A DNA stretch of 64,000 bases from Selaginella moellendorffii (taxonomy: Eukaryota; Streptophyta; Lycopodiopsida; Selaginellales; Selaginellaceae): contig NW_003314344.1 in the NCBI RefSeq assembly GCF_000143415.4, forward strand, positions 690,034 through 754,033. The letters run 5' to 3'. This document shows, one piece after another, positions 1 to 9,900 of this stretch. A program made the translations under genes and the position numbers. Each line of letters starts with the position of its first letter. Position 1 is the first letter of the stretch. The notes under the pieces were generated by a model. That model saw nothing but the letters and a program-made list of their open reading frames with translations, was not told the DNA's origin and searched no databases.

Positions 1-1100
1 ATTTCAAAGAATATGGGTTGAAAGACAATGCTTAGGGACACACTGAATCATTACATTTCTTATTCTCCATGAGAGATGATGTCCCTATAATGTAGTTTAA
101 GATGCGAACAATGGTTTCCTATCGAGGGGATTCAGTTGTTCTTTCGAGACGAGAATAACAACCCTAAAATTTCAACAGGAGATCCAAAACTGGTACCACT
201 GAAACAGTTTGATAACATTTCATTCGTTACGGAGGGGATAAAATCATATACCAAGTTTTTAGGGTATGAGAAACAGAAATTCTGGATATAAAAATAAATA
301 TGCTCCAGTTCTTCAGTACTGGGACAAAATCATCAATGAGTTCAAATATCCTATTCAAGAACAAGAACTTTCATAATTCTAACAAAAATTATGGTGGAGA
401 AACAACCCAATATCTTTACTCTTCCAAACACTAAGAGATGATGATTCTAGTATTCCCAGGGATATATATATGTGAGAGATGCAAACAGGGATTCAGGCCT
501 TGTTGAGTCTGGGTAGTCCGGCTCCTGACATGTCAGCGGGGGTACAATTGTTATTGTGCGTCCCATGATGAAGAAACCACTTACCCTATCTTGGTTGGAC
601 ATGCTATATCAGACCCCGTTAAACACAACACTTTGAGTGAATGGATGGTGAACGTGAAATAATATAAACCAGCGAACAGGAATGCAATAGCAGTCTCATG
701 CCTCACTGAAAAAGAAAGTTGAATCCAAGAGATCGATCCACTGTTTCCATCAGCAGTATTATTCATGGATTTTAAAAAAAAAGCATTGCATATTATTAAC
801 ACTTCTGGAACATGCAATTGAATCAGCCACATGTCAATTAAAAAATTCAGAAACATGAATCAAAATCTGATAATTATATTACCAACTAGTGTTTATCTTA
901 GTATTGATTGTCATTGCAAACAAATAATTTGTTAGCTAAAGAACAATTAACACTAACTATATAATAATTAACACTAATATGCTAATTAATGCATGCTTAA
1001 GTTGACCAGATAATTAGAAATAGTTAATTAAATAATGGTTAATTAGTTAATCAGTGAAAATGAGAAAAATATTTTCTTATTTTAATTCGGAAGTTCATTA
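1..1100. other. AT-rich intergenic stretch, no gene recognised
   Basis: No open frame here looks like a known protein, and no splice-site-linked exons, tRNA or clear repeat structure was seen. Reading frames are short. It probably represents decayed repeat sequence next to the gypsy fragment that follows. Confidence 0.5.
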
Positions 1101-2621
1101 GGACTTTATCTCAGAGTCCTTACAAAACTCAGTCAAAGGGTGACAAGCGTGGTGATCAATATAAGGATCATCATGACGATCGTAGCCGTAGGAATTCCAA
1201 GGACCAGAAGCTGGTGTCTCGCTTTGCAAACCAATACAAGAGAAATTTTTTCCAGGATAAGTCTCAGGCTTCACAGGAGAAAACAGGTTCTGGTTCAGCT
1301 CCTAAGTGCTATGATTGCGGTGAACGTGGACACTTTGTGCGGGATTGTCCAAATCCAGGTTCTCGTGATCATGGAGCTAAAGGTGAAGCTTCAGGTTCAA
1401 GGCTGAAGTCTGAAGTTCGTGTTGATCCTAACTCAGTCTGAACTGTTCAGAAGCGTTATCTGTCTCCAAGCCCGTCTTGGAAGCGTAAGGCACTTTCTGT
1501 CATCGCTTGTGAGTTGAGTGTTACTTGGTGTCGTGTGTCCATGGCCAGGCGTCCTGGTCAAGTGATCGAGTTCGAGGCTCATGTGTCCGGTAAGCCTGTT
1601 CTGGTTCTACTTGATCCAGGTAGTAGTGACAACTTCATTTCACCGGCCAAGTATGTGAGGCAGCAAGGGATTGAGACGTCTCAATACAAGATTGAAGGGG
1701 CTGCAACAGCTTTACAGGAGTGGAATCAGCAGCTCTGTGTGGACATCAGTGACTCTTTGTGTGTCAAAAAGGACTTTTATCTTGCTGATCTTCATCGTTA
1801 TGATTTAATGCTTGGCTTGACTTTTAACCCGGATGTTAACTGGAAGACCAAGGAGGTGTTTCATCGTGAGAGTGGAACTCTGCTGCTTAAAGGTGAAGGG
1901 TGTACTCCACCTATTCTTCAATTGTTAGAGGTTAAGCGGCAGATTGAAGAGCTTCTTGCACTTGGTTTTATTCAGCTGAGTAAGTCTCCTTATGGTGCAC
2001 TGGTTTTGTTGGTTCGCAAGGACAGTTCTCTTTGCATGTGTATAGACTATCATGCTCTGAACAAACGGACGATAGCCAACCATTTTCCTATGCCTTGTGT
2101 GGACGAGATAATGGATCGGTTGGGTGGTGTGAAGTACTTCACAAAGCTGGATTTGAGAGATGGGTACAACCAAATCAAGATGCAGGATTTTGATATTTCA
2201 AAGACTGTGTTTAACACTCCTTTTTGGCCATTATGAGTTTATGGTTATGCCCTTTGGGTTAACCAATGCTCCAGCTACCTTCATGCAGTTGATGAACGAG
2301 TGGGAGTTTCGTGGTAGCTTTGTCGAAGTGTTCCTGAATGATATTCTCATCTATAGTCGAACTCTTGAGAAACATTGTGAACACTTGTGGAAGGTGTTAC
2401 ACATTCTTTGTGACAACAAGCTCTATGCGAAGAAGTCGAAGTGTGAACTTGTTAAGGAACGTGTAGAGTACCTTGGCCATATTGTTTTTTCGCATGGCAT
2501 TGAAGTGGATCTAAAGAAGGTGGATACCATTGTCAACTGGCCAGTCCCTGAGACTGTTAATCGGCTCTGGAGTTTCCTTGGCATGGCAAGTTACTACCGT
2601 AAGTTCATCCAGGAGTTTTAA
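1100..2621 (+). mobile_element. Ty3/gypsy retrotransposon remnant (gag end, protease, start of reverse transcriptase)
   Basis: Three consecutive frames show the end of gag with a CCHC zinc knuckle (CYDCGERGHFVRDC, about 1309-1350), a retropepsin-like segment (LLDPGSSDNF, about 1609-1638) and reverse transcriptase blocks (YFTKLDLRDGYNQI near 2136-2177; MPFGLTNAPATF near 2249-2284). Frame is lost at about 2220-2235, so the polymerase is split between two frames. The catalytic YVDD-type box reads FLNDIL (about 2333-2350), replacing the first catalytic Asp by Asn, and the protease motif is DPG rather than D[ST]G. Homology stops at the connection region (YYRKFI, about 2590); RNase H and integrase are absent. 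This is a dead fragment. Confidence 0.85.
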
Positions 2622-2959
2622 AGGAGGTTGTTGATCGGTACAAGCTTCATTGGCTGATCAGTTGGTTATTGCTTTTGTGTAGGCATTGTTGGATGATTCA
2701 AGCTGTTCTCGAACAAACGTTGCTAGTATGGGGAACTCATCTGGCTGGGTTGTGTTACTATAGTTTTAACTTGTAATGGTTAATAGGTAGTTACGGTTCC
2801 TTGGCCTCTAGACCCTGATAAGCTGACTGGCAATCAAGCTCGTCCTGAGGCTGTTTCGGATGGCATCCCTAACAGGTCTCACTGATTGCATCACTTTTGA
2901 AACTTATCTTCTCATCATCCCTCAGAATGGTCCCTCAACCTCCCTCACTCCTTAAGAGT

Positions 2960-3195
2960 TATCAGTCCCTCATTCGTTGGTTGATGTAGTCTCTTGAGTA
3001 AAGACTCGTCAGTTCTTCGTTTGTCGGTTGATATAATCTCTTGAGAAAAGACTCGTGGGTCCTTGTTTTGCTAGTTGATGTAGTCTATTGAGCAAGGACT
3101 CGTTAGTCCCTCCTCTTCTGGTTGATATAACAAAGACTCGTTAGTCCTCGTCAGCTGCCAGTGGCTGAGGTGGTCTCTTGAGCAAAGACCCGGAT
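2960..3195. repeat. Degenerate tandem repeat built on TTGATGTAGTCTCTTGAG / AAGACTCGT
   Basis: About four to five degenerate units of roughly 50-60 bp repeat the phrases gttgatgtagtctcttgag and caaagactcgttagtcc. No coding frame runs through them. Copies differ by many substitutions, so the array is old. Confidence 0.6.
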
Positions 3196-3289
3196 GTCAG
3201 TCACTTGTGCATGTTCGGATGCTGTCCCTTGTAGGCTATGTATAATACACTGTTAAATAGTCCCAACTAAGCTTGTCTAGTACCTTGTT

Positions 3290-3830
3290 GGATGTTGCAG
3301 ATTAATCTTGTTTATTATTTTGATGGATGTTGCCGACTAAGCTTGTTTAGTACTTTGCTGGCTGGAAAATATTCCTTCACTAGCTAAGCTTACCTCGCTT
3401 GTTGGACCGGTGCTCGTTAGCTTGGTTAGTTCCTCGTTCCTCAACATAGTCTCATCAGACTAGCTTGGAGAAGTCCTTAGTCATTGCAGGATGTATCCCC
3501 TCACTGGCTAGCTGGTTAAGTTTCTTATTCGCTGCAGGATGTGTTCCCCCGCTCACTAGCTGGCTGGTTTGCTGCAAGACTTGTTCTCTCGCTCGCTAGC
3601 TAGGCTAAGTCCCTTGTTTTGTTCGCTTGCTAGCTATCTGGGTTAAGTCACTTGTTCGTTGCAGGAGGTGTTCCCTCACTCACTAGCTGGGCTAAGTTCC
3701 TTGATTGCTGCAGGAGGTGTTTGCTCGCCTGCTAGCTGTGCTAAATTCCAAGTTCGTTGCAGGATGTATGCCCTTCCCTGCTAGCTGGGTAACTGGGTTA
3801 GACCCTTGTTTGCTGAATGTTGGTGTTTCT
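3290..3830. repeat. Degenerate tandem repeat with core GCTAGCTGGGCTAAGTCCCTTG
   Basis: Around nine imperfect units of roughly 50-60 bp alternate a ctcgctagctgggctaag-type half with a cttgttcgctgcaggatgtgt-type half. Unit length and sequence drift, so this is an ancient satellite-like or LTR-internal array. No gene is seen from 2622 to 4007. Confidence 0.65.
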
Positions 3831-4007
3831 TTCCCACTAAGTATGGAGAGATCCTCGCTGACTCCTTATACTGAACAGGCAGAGTGCCTGAGCAACCAAT
3901 CCCCTTAGGTTGTTCAGCAAACACAAAAGTGTTGGCAGCAGTTCACGTATCTAGTATTCACTGATGGGTAACACATAGTGATGTACCTCCAGTATCTTGT
4001 TCTTCTG

Positions 4008-4016
4008 CCTATATTG
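4008..4016. repeat. Target-site duplication, left copy, of element A (CCTATATTG)
   Basis: The nonamer CCTATATTG directly precedes the left end of element A. It recurs exactly at 16536-16544, directly after the right end. Nine bases is the usual duplication length for Mutator-like elements. Confidence 0.85.
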
Positions 4017-4066
4017 GGGATGGTCCAAAGTTGAGTTGAGCTCATGAGTTGAGCTCAATTCAGCTC
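4017..4066 (+). repeat. Left terminal inverted repeat of element A
   Basis: Begins GGGATGGTCC and continues with two GAGCTCA words separated by tgagtt. It pairs with the reverse complement of 16472-16535, which begins GGGCGCGGACC. The match is imperfect (a few indels) and is strongest over TTGAGTTGAGCTCA-type sequence. Confidence 0.7.
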
Positions 4067-4424
4067 AAGTCAATGCTAGTCAACATAGTCAACCATAAGT
4101 TTTATAAGGAAATATTAAGTCAGAAAAATGTTATTCTTTGGTGAACTTGAAATTTATGAGTTTAAGTATCAATGGTTCAGAGAGATTTTTATTTTTTGAA
4201 TCTTTCTAATGCAGTTTATACAATTTCTAGAATTAGAAGTTCGTCTGAACCCATAGAATTTTTTGGGCTTTATTGGTCCCAAATAAAATGGGAATATTGA
4301 AGTTCGAATGAACCAGAAAATTTCTATTGTCCATTTCAACATTTTAACATTTCAACAATTGACCAGAAATATATAAATAATTCGAAACACTGATTCACTC
4401 GTTCATTCTTTAGGGTTTACAGAG

Positions 4425-4670
4425 ATGGGAAGCAAGGAAGACAAAAAATCTGTAAGTAGTTCTAGCATACAGAAATGTGAGAATGTGAATTTTGTTTCAC
4501 TACCACAATCTCCATATTACACGCCTGGTCCTTATTACCCATCCGGGAATGTGGAGACCACTGTCACTATTGATAAAAATGCTCCTGTTACTTCCGAAAC
4601 AACAATCCAGAGCAAGAGAAAAGAAGAAATGGACAGCACAGCGGAAAGCACTAATAAATCCACTCTATAA
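4425..4670 (+). CDS. Short unidentified protein inside element A (81 aa)
   Basis: An 81-codon frame starts at an ATG preceded by a pyrimidine-rich leader with tttagggtttacagag. The product is Ser/Thr/Lys rich and has no domain I recognise. It lies upstream of the two Cys/His genes, in the same orientation. Composition and leader resemble the neighbouring genes enough to list it, but it could be a chance frame or the first exon of a longer gene. Confidence 0.3.
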   Translation: MGSKEDKKSVSSSSIQKCENVNFVSLPQSPYYTPGPYYPSGNVETTVTIDKNAPVTSETTIQSKRKEEMDSTAESTNKSTL

Positions 4671-5111
4671 ACCTTTCAATGGCTTTTGTAATCCACTAAA
4701 ATATTATAAAAAAATGTAAGTTTTTTATATATATCTTATTCCTTTTGATATGTTTTGTCTTTGCAAAGATATATGATGTAGACAAATCAAAGAATTAAAT
4801 CTATATATGACTTTGGGATTGAAAGGTAATCTTGTAAAAAGGCATACTCGCGTGCTTGTGTATATTCGCTATTATTATATATGGCAGGCCAACTATATAA
4901 AATAAGGCTACATATTAATTATATGCTAGTTTTTAGCTTCTGAAACCCTATAGCCACTTGTTTCTCATAGTAGGTTGTAATTACTAAGACTGACAATTAT
5001 CATTCACTATAGTGTCATGTCATAATAAAACATCATTCCCGAGATTGAAATATAGTATATTAATGAGAGAATTTTTATTGCTAGGAAGTTTAATTCTTCT
5101 TGTGTGTTGCA

Positions 5112-5666
5112 ATGGTTAGGAAGAAGTTTACTTTTGGTCCCGAAGGCCTCTCATATGAGTCTCCACCTCCATCTCCAATCTCAACCAATAATCCACCTTC
5201 ACCTCTACGCAACAATCCTCCTTTTCATTTTGAGGGCTGTTGTGAGGCTTTTCCATTTGCGACCTCGAGTGCAACTGAACAAAAACTTCTTCCTTATGAT
5301 GTTGATAAAAAAGTTAGATTGCCTCCAATGCTTCAAGAGCGATGTCAATATTTTCTTCAAGATCTTGCTCCTGATATGGCAGGGGAGCTTAATGTAGATA
5401 CATATTATCTTCAGTGTCCTATATGCAACTTTTATTTAAACAAGACAGATGGTTGCATGGGTTTGGTAAATTTTATTGAGCATTGTCGCAAATGCCCAAG
5501 AGCGGGTTTGGAAGGTGTGCACGCGTGGATGTATAAGAAAATCAAGAAAGAATTAAAAACACACAGCTATTATGATTTCATGGTGGAGAACAATATTCCA
5601 TTGGTGAACACTGCATCAGTAAGTGCTGAATATGGGATATTTAGGCCACCCTTTAATGTAATGTGA
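5112..5666 (+). CDS. Element A accessory Cys/His (zinc-finger-like) protein 1
   Basis: Single-exon frame of 184 aa. The ATG at 5112 is chosen because it matches the start context of the paralogue at 5925 (ATGGTTAGG versus ATGGCTAGG). The N-terminal half is low-complexity and Pro/Ser rich (YESPPPSP). The C-terminal half has CPIC about 100 residues in, then an EHCRKCP pair about 25 residues later, consistent with one zinc-binding site, followed by a basic helix (MYKKIKKEL) and a THSYYDFM block. The next gene is a clear tandem duplicate and the minus-strand gene at 15541-15993 is a distant relative. No known family is recognised. Location near the transposon end and a Cys/His cluster suggest nucleic-acid or protein binding; that is inference. 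Confidence 0.65.
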   Translation: MVRKKFTFGPEGLSYESPPPSPISTNNPPSPLRNNPPFHFEGCCEAFPFATSSATEQKLLPYDVDKKVRLPPMLQERCQYFLQDLAPDMAGELNVDTYYLQCPICNFYLNKTDGCMGLVNFIEHCRKCPRAGLEGVHAWMYKKIKKELKTHSYYDFMVENNIPLVNTASVSAEYGIFRPPFNVM

Positions 5667-5924
5667 AAGTCATGCATAATTTTTTCAAAAGGTTAATTCT
5701 TTATGAGTAAAGTGGAGAATCTTATATTTTCGAGAATGATATTATTCTAGCATGTATAAAGATATTATTATATATACAAGTGGTTCTGACACTGTTATAA
5801 TTCTGAAGTCCCATTTTTGAGACTGACAATTTAAACTTTCAAGAACCCCTAGATCTTTTCTTAGTATAAATACCAACAAGGGATGCTTTCAACATTGAAA
5901 TTTCAGTTTGTTTAGAGTGTAGGA

Positions 5925-6473
5925 ATGGCTAGGGAAAATGCTATTGCTACTCGCACTTGGCCCCCATGCATCTCATATGAGTCTCCACCTCCGTCTCCAA
6001 CTTCTACCAACATTCCACCCTTCCCTCCATACATCAATCGTTGTGAGGCCTTTTCTTTTGTAGCCCCAAGTGTGACTGAACAAGAGATCCCTCTTCCAGA
6101 TAATGTTCTAGATGTTGCTACTAAAGATGGATTGCCTCATGTGCTTCAAGAGCGATGCCAGATGTTTCTTCAAGATCTTGCTCCTGATATGGTTGAAACT
6201 TTTGAAAGAATGAACACATATTATCTCCAGTGTCCCATCTGCTACTTTTATTTAGATAAAACGGAAGGCTGTATGGGTCTAGAAACTTTTCTAGAACACT
6301 GTCACAACTGCCCAAGAACTGGTGTGGAAGGTGTGCACAAATGGATGTATAAGAAAATCAAGAAAGAGTTAAGAACACACAATCATTATCATTTCATGGT
6401 GAGGAACAATATTCCGTTAGTAAATCCTACAACCACAAGTGCTGAATATGGTATTTTTAGGCCATCCTACTGA
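5925..6473 (+). CDS. Element A accessory Cys/His (zinc-finger-like) protein 2
   Basis: Single-exon frame of 182 aa starting at ATG 5925. It is a tandem duplicate of the preceding gene, sharing YESPPPSPTS near the N terminus, LQERCQ-FLQDLAPDM in the middle, CPIC, EHCHNCPR, the MYKKIKKEL basic helix and the ending SAEYGIFRP. Both frames are uninterrupted although the nucleotide sequences have clearly diverged, which suggests they were kept as coding genes for some time. The function is unknown; the CxxC plus HCxxC arrangement suggests one metal site. Confidence 0.65.
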   Translation: MARENAIATRTWPPCISYESPPPSPTSTNIPPFPPYINRCEAFSFVAPSVTEQEIPLPDNVLDVATKDGLPHVLQERCQMFLQDLAPDMVETFERMNTYYLQCPICYFYLDKTEGCMGLETFLEHCHNCPRTGVEGVHKWMYKKIKKELRTHNHYHFMVRNNIPLVNPTTTSAEYGIFRPSY

Positions 6474-6605
6474 AAATTCCAGCCACTAATAATTCTTACA
6501 CTATGATATTATTCATCCCCCCCCCCCCCTCTCGCCTTTTTTTTATTAACAAAATTATATTACCTATAGATAATAAACTGATAATACTAGTAATTATGAA
6601 ATTTG

Positions 6606-6735
6606 ACAGACTGACACTGTAACTTTGTCATCTTTGACACTGACACTGTCTCTGTCACTGACACTATCACTGTCGCTATCTGCTACACTGACACTGTCAG
6701 TGTCACAATCATTATCACATTGACATGTGACACAT
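6606..6735. repeat. GACACTGTCACT-type simple repeat
   Basis: About ten overlapping copies of gacactgtc/tgtcactgac words lie between the second Cys/His gene and the 3' end of the methyltransferase gene. The unit is nearly self-complementary, so single strands could fold. Confidence 0.6.
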
Positions 6736-6913
6736 CTTTCTCATTGCATTCAATTGTCTTTTAATGTATCATTAATAAATAGATTTTTCATACCACTCCT
6801 CAATTTACATATTGCATATGATGTGCCATGCATACCTAGGAAGACTTCTAGAAAACTAAATATATATTATTTATAAGTTTTTAAAACATCATAAATTACC
6901 TCCTAGAAGCAAC

Positions 6914-9900
6914 TCATAGAGAAGGACGAAAACCTCGAAGACGGCGTTTGAAGAACTCATGTTCTTCAATCGCAAACACCGATCTACCAGAGTCACGTGC
7001 TGCTTCGACCATCGAACCACTACCTGCTGTGCAATCGATGACAACACCTCTAGTTGGGCAATAAAGCTCAAGTAGGACATGCATCGCCGATGGAGATCGG
7101 AACCGATACCCAGACAATGTGTTGCGGATGTCGTCGTCTATGAGATTTGGTATGATGTCAGTAAAGCTGTCATACCCTGGCAAAACCCTTGCAGCACGCT
7201 CGCTATCATGAAAACCGTCATTTTCTTTTCTGCAAAACACATGGTAGGTCCACATCATAACCTGAATAATAAAACTTTAAGAGACAACCAAAACAGAAAA
7301 TGATTTCTTACCTTCTCTGGCATGCCTAGGACACCTTTGGTCTCGACCCCAACACTATCCATGATGCATCCGGAAGAGAACCTCTTGAAGTTGACTCGAC
7401 TTGCATACCTCATAAGGCAGGACATCCAATGGGGGTCATTCGGGAGAATGAAGGCAACTTGACCGGTTGTGTGAAGGAGAATTGCTGCCAAAAGGAATGC
7501 ATCCTTCAAGTGGTCTTTAGTCAGGTTGTTCCAGCTTGGGACATCACCATTAGCGTCTGGAAGACCATCTGGCATGTCAAAGAGCATGAAGTTTGTGCTC
7601 TTGAGCGGTCGCCTATGGATCTTCTGACAAAAGTGCTCCCACTTTTGCCGGATAGCCATTTTCTCAGCATCCTCCTCAAAAGATGCCATCAATGAACTAT
7701 AGGAGCCAATAAAGATCCCAACTTCACCACGGAATGCCACTGGAGATACAGGGCGAATCTAGGGGGAGAAGACAAAGATAAGATGTGAATTTAAGAAAAA
7801 TTTACATACCGTCATGTGGCGTGTGGTAGATGTAAGTTCCTCCAAGTCCTCTTCTCGAGCATCAAGACGAGCTGGAATGAAGTTACTCCCGACAGTTTTT
7901 GCTGCAACCATTTTGAGGAACTAAGAAAAGGAGAGAATAAAAAGAAATATACCTCGAGAAGTTCTTCGGTTACGGGGACGTTTTGGACGATCATCATCAC
8001 TGTTGACTAATTCCTCCAGATGTGGATTTGCTCGCTTTCGTCGAGGTAGAACTTCTTGGACGTTCTGGTTCTCTTGCTCGACTTCGTCTCGAAGAATCTC
8101 GTTCTCACCGCCATCTTCACTCTGCTCGCCATTGGCACCAACAGGGTCGACATTCTCATGGCCATCATCTTCGTCATCATTGTTGCCTCTTGCAGCCTCA
8201 TGGTGGGTTGGTTCATAATCTGGCATCTCCAATTCCCAAGGACAAGCGCGCTTTATTGCTGCTGGAAACTTCATTGTTGTCGGGTACATGCCTCCATCTC
8301 TCACACCATGCCTCAGGAGGCGTGTGCATACCGGTGTTTCGAGAGGAAAGCTTCTATATTGGAGATACCTATAATAGAATATAAACAATTGAGTATAGTT
8401 GAGAAATTGTATGTTACCTGAAAGCCGCTCGACGCATGAAGGTTGGCCAAGTTGTTTCTCAAATGGAGTCGTGCTTGTGGCCTTCTTTGGCAGCCAGTCC
8501 TCTCCAAGTTTTGTAAGCTCAATGGTGACGAAGTCCTTAAATGGAAGTTGCTCAGGATCATCCCCTATGAAAGGTGCTAGAAACATCTCCCCTTCATATA
8601 CAGTTTGTGAAATGTAGACGGTCCTCCTCATCACAGTCTCCATCATACTGTCCAAACCTTTTTCTCCTTCCCTGAGTCTGCTATTGAGGTCGTTTAGAAT
8701 GTGTATCTGTTCCTCATATGTAAGCTTTGACTTTGAGATGTTGTAAATAATCTCATCTGGAGTCTTGCCCACTAAAAAATAACTTTTGTGAGAACCTTCA
8801 TGTAAATATAAACAATACTTACTTTCATGACAAGAAATCTCTGTTATAATATCGAACCACTCCTTTGGGCGTCGAGGGTCAGCCACACTAAGTAATTTCT
8901 TTACCTTTGTCTTCTTTGTGGTGTTGATTTTCTTGTCAATTGCAGCTAAATGCTCTGAGAGTTCTTGATCATTTTCAGCTCGATGCGACTGTGCATATGC
9001 ATCTTGCTTAACCTTCACCAATGGCTGAAGACAACACAAACATTCTATGATAAGAAGTATACTTAAAAGAACATACCTTACTCCACACAGTTGTCATAAA
9101 AGCCACTGGATTCTTGTACCATCTATTGGCATCCTGACGACCTCGTTGATGTCGAATAAGTGATGCTAAATCATCACCATAGTGGCTGCGGACTGCATCC
9201 TCGTCGAGATTGGCAAGAAACCGGATCTGCTCCATATCATGTACTAGGCTTTGTTTCTGCACTGCAAACTGTCCCAGTCTGCAAAACATAAATTGTTAAA
9301 AGTGATTGAAGAAGGAGAGGTACTTACGCATTAATTTTGTGGCAAGCTATCACAAGCCTTGCCAAATCTAGAGATCCTCTCGCGTGTACATGTCCAACCG
9401 GAACATTGATGTGATAGACAGGATCATCTCGGAAGCATTCTCGGATGCACTTCATCCACGCGCACCAGCGATGATTCCCGTCGATAATGTAGAACATTTT
9501 CCCCACAAATTGTTGAGTCTCAGGATGGCTCATAAGGTTGTTGTCAAATTTGCGGGACTTCATTTTCCAAATGTCATCCCAATCCCTCTTGATTTCCGGT
9601 GACACCGAGAGGGTATTTGTCGTTCCTGGCTTGAAAACCGAAACAAGGAACATACCTATGTTTGTCCCAAGGCCATTCTGTTTGTACAGACTATAGATGT
9701 CCATGTTGACGAAGTGCGGTGAAGCAGACCGAACGATGCTTGTCTGAGTGAATCGACATAGTGGGATTTCTCGGATCATGTGCCCCGGGCCTTCCCACTT
9801 GAGAGACTCCAAAGTCGTGTGAATGGCCTTCTCTTTAGTTCTCAAAACTGTCTCTTGGAAGCGCTTGTCGACAATGTGTTCAGGTAGCTCCACTTCTCTT

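Noticed and set aside
581-856. 91-codon minus-strand frame in the first kilobase
   Set aside because: Hydrophobic, no recognisable family, no neighbouring exons; likely chance.
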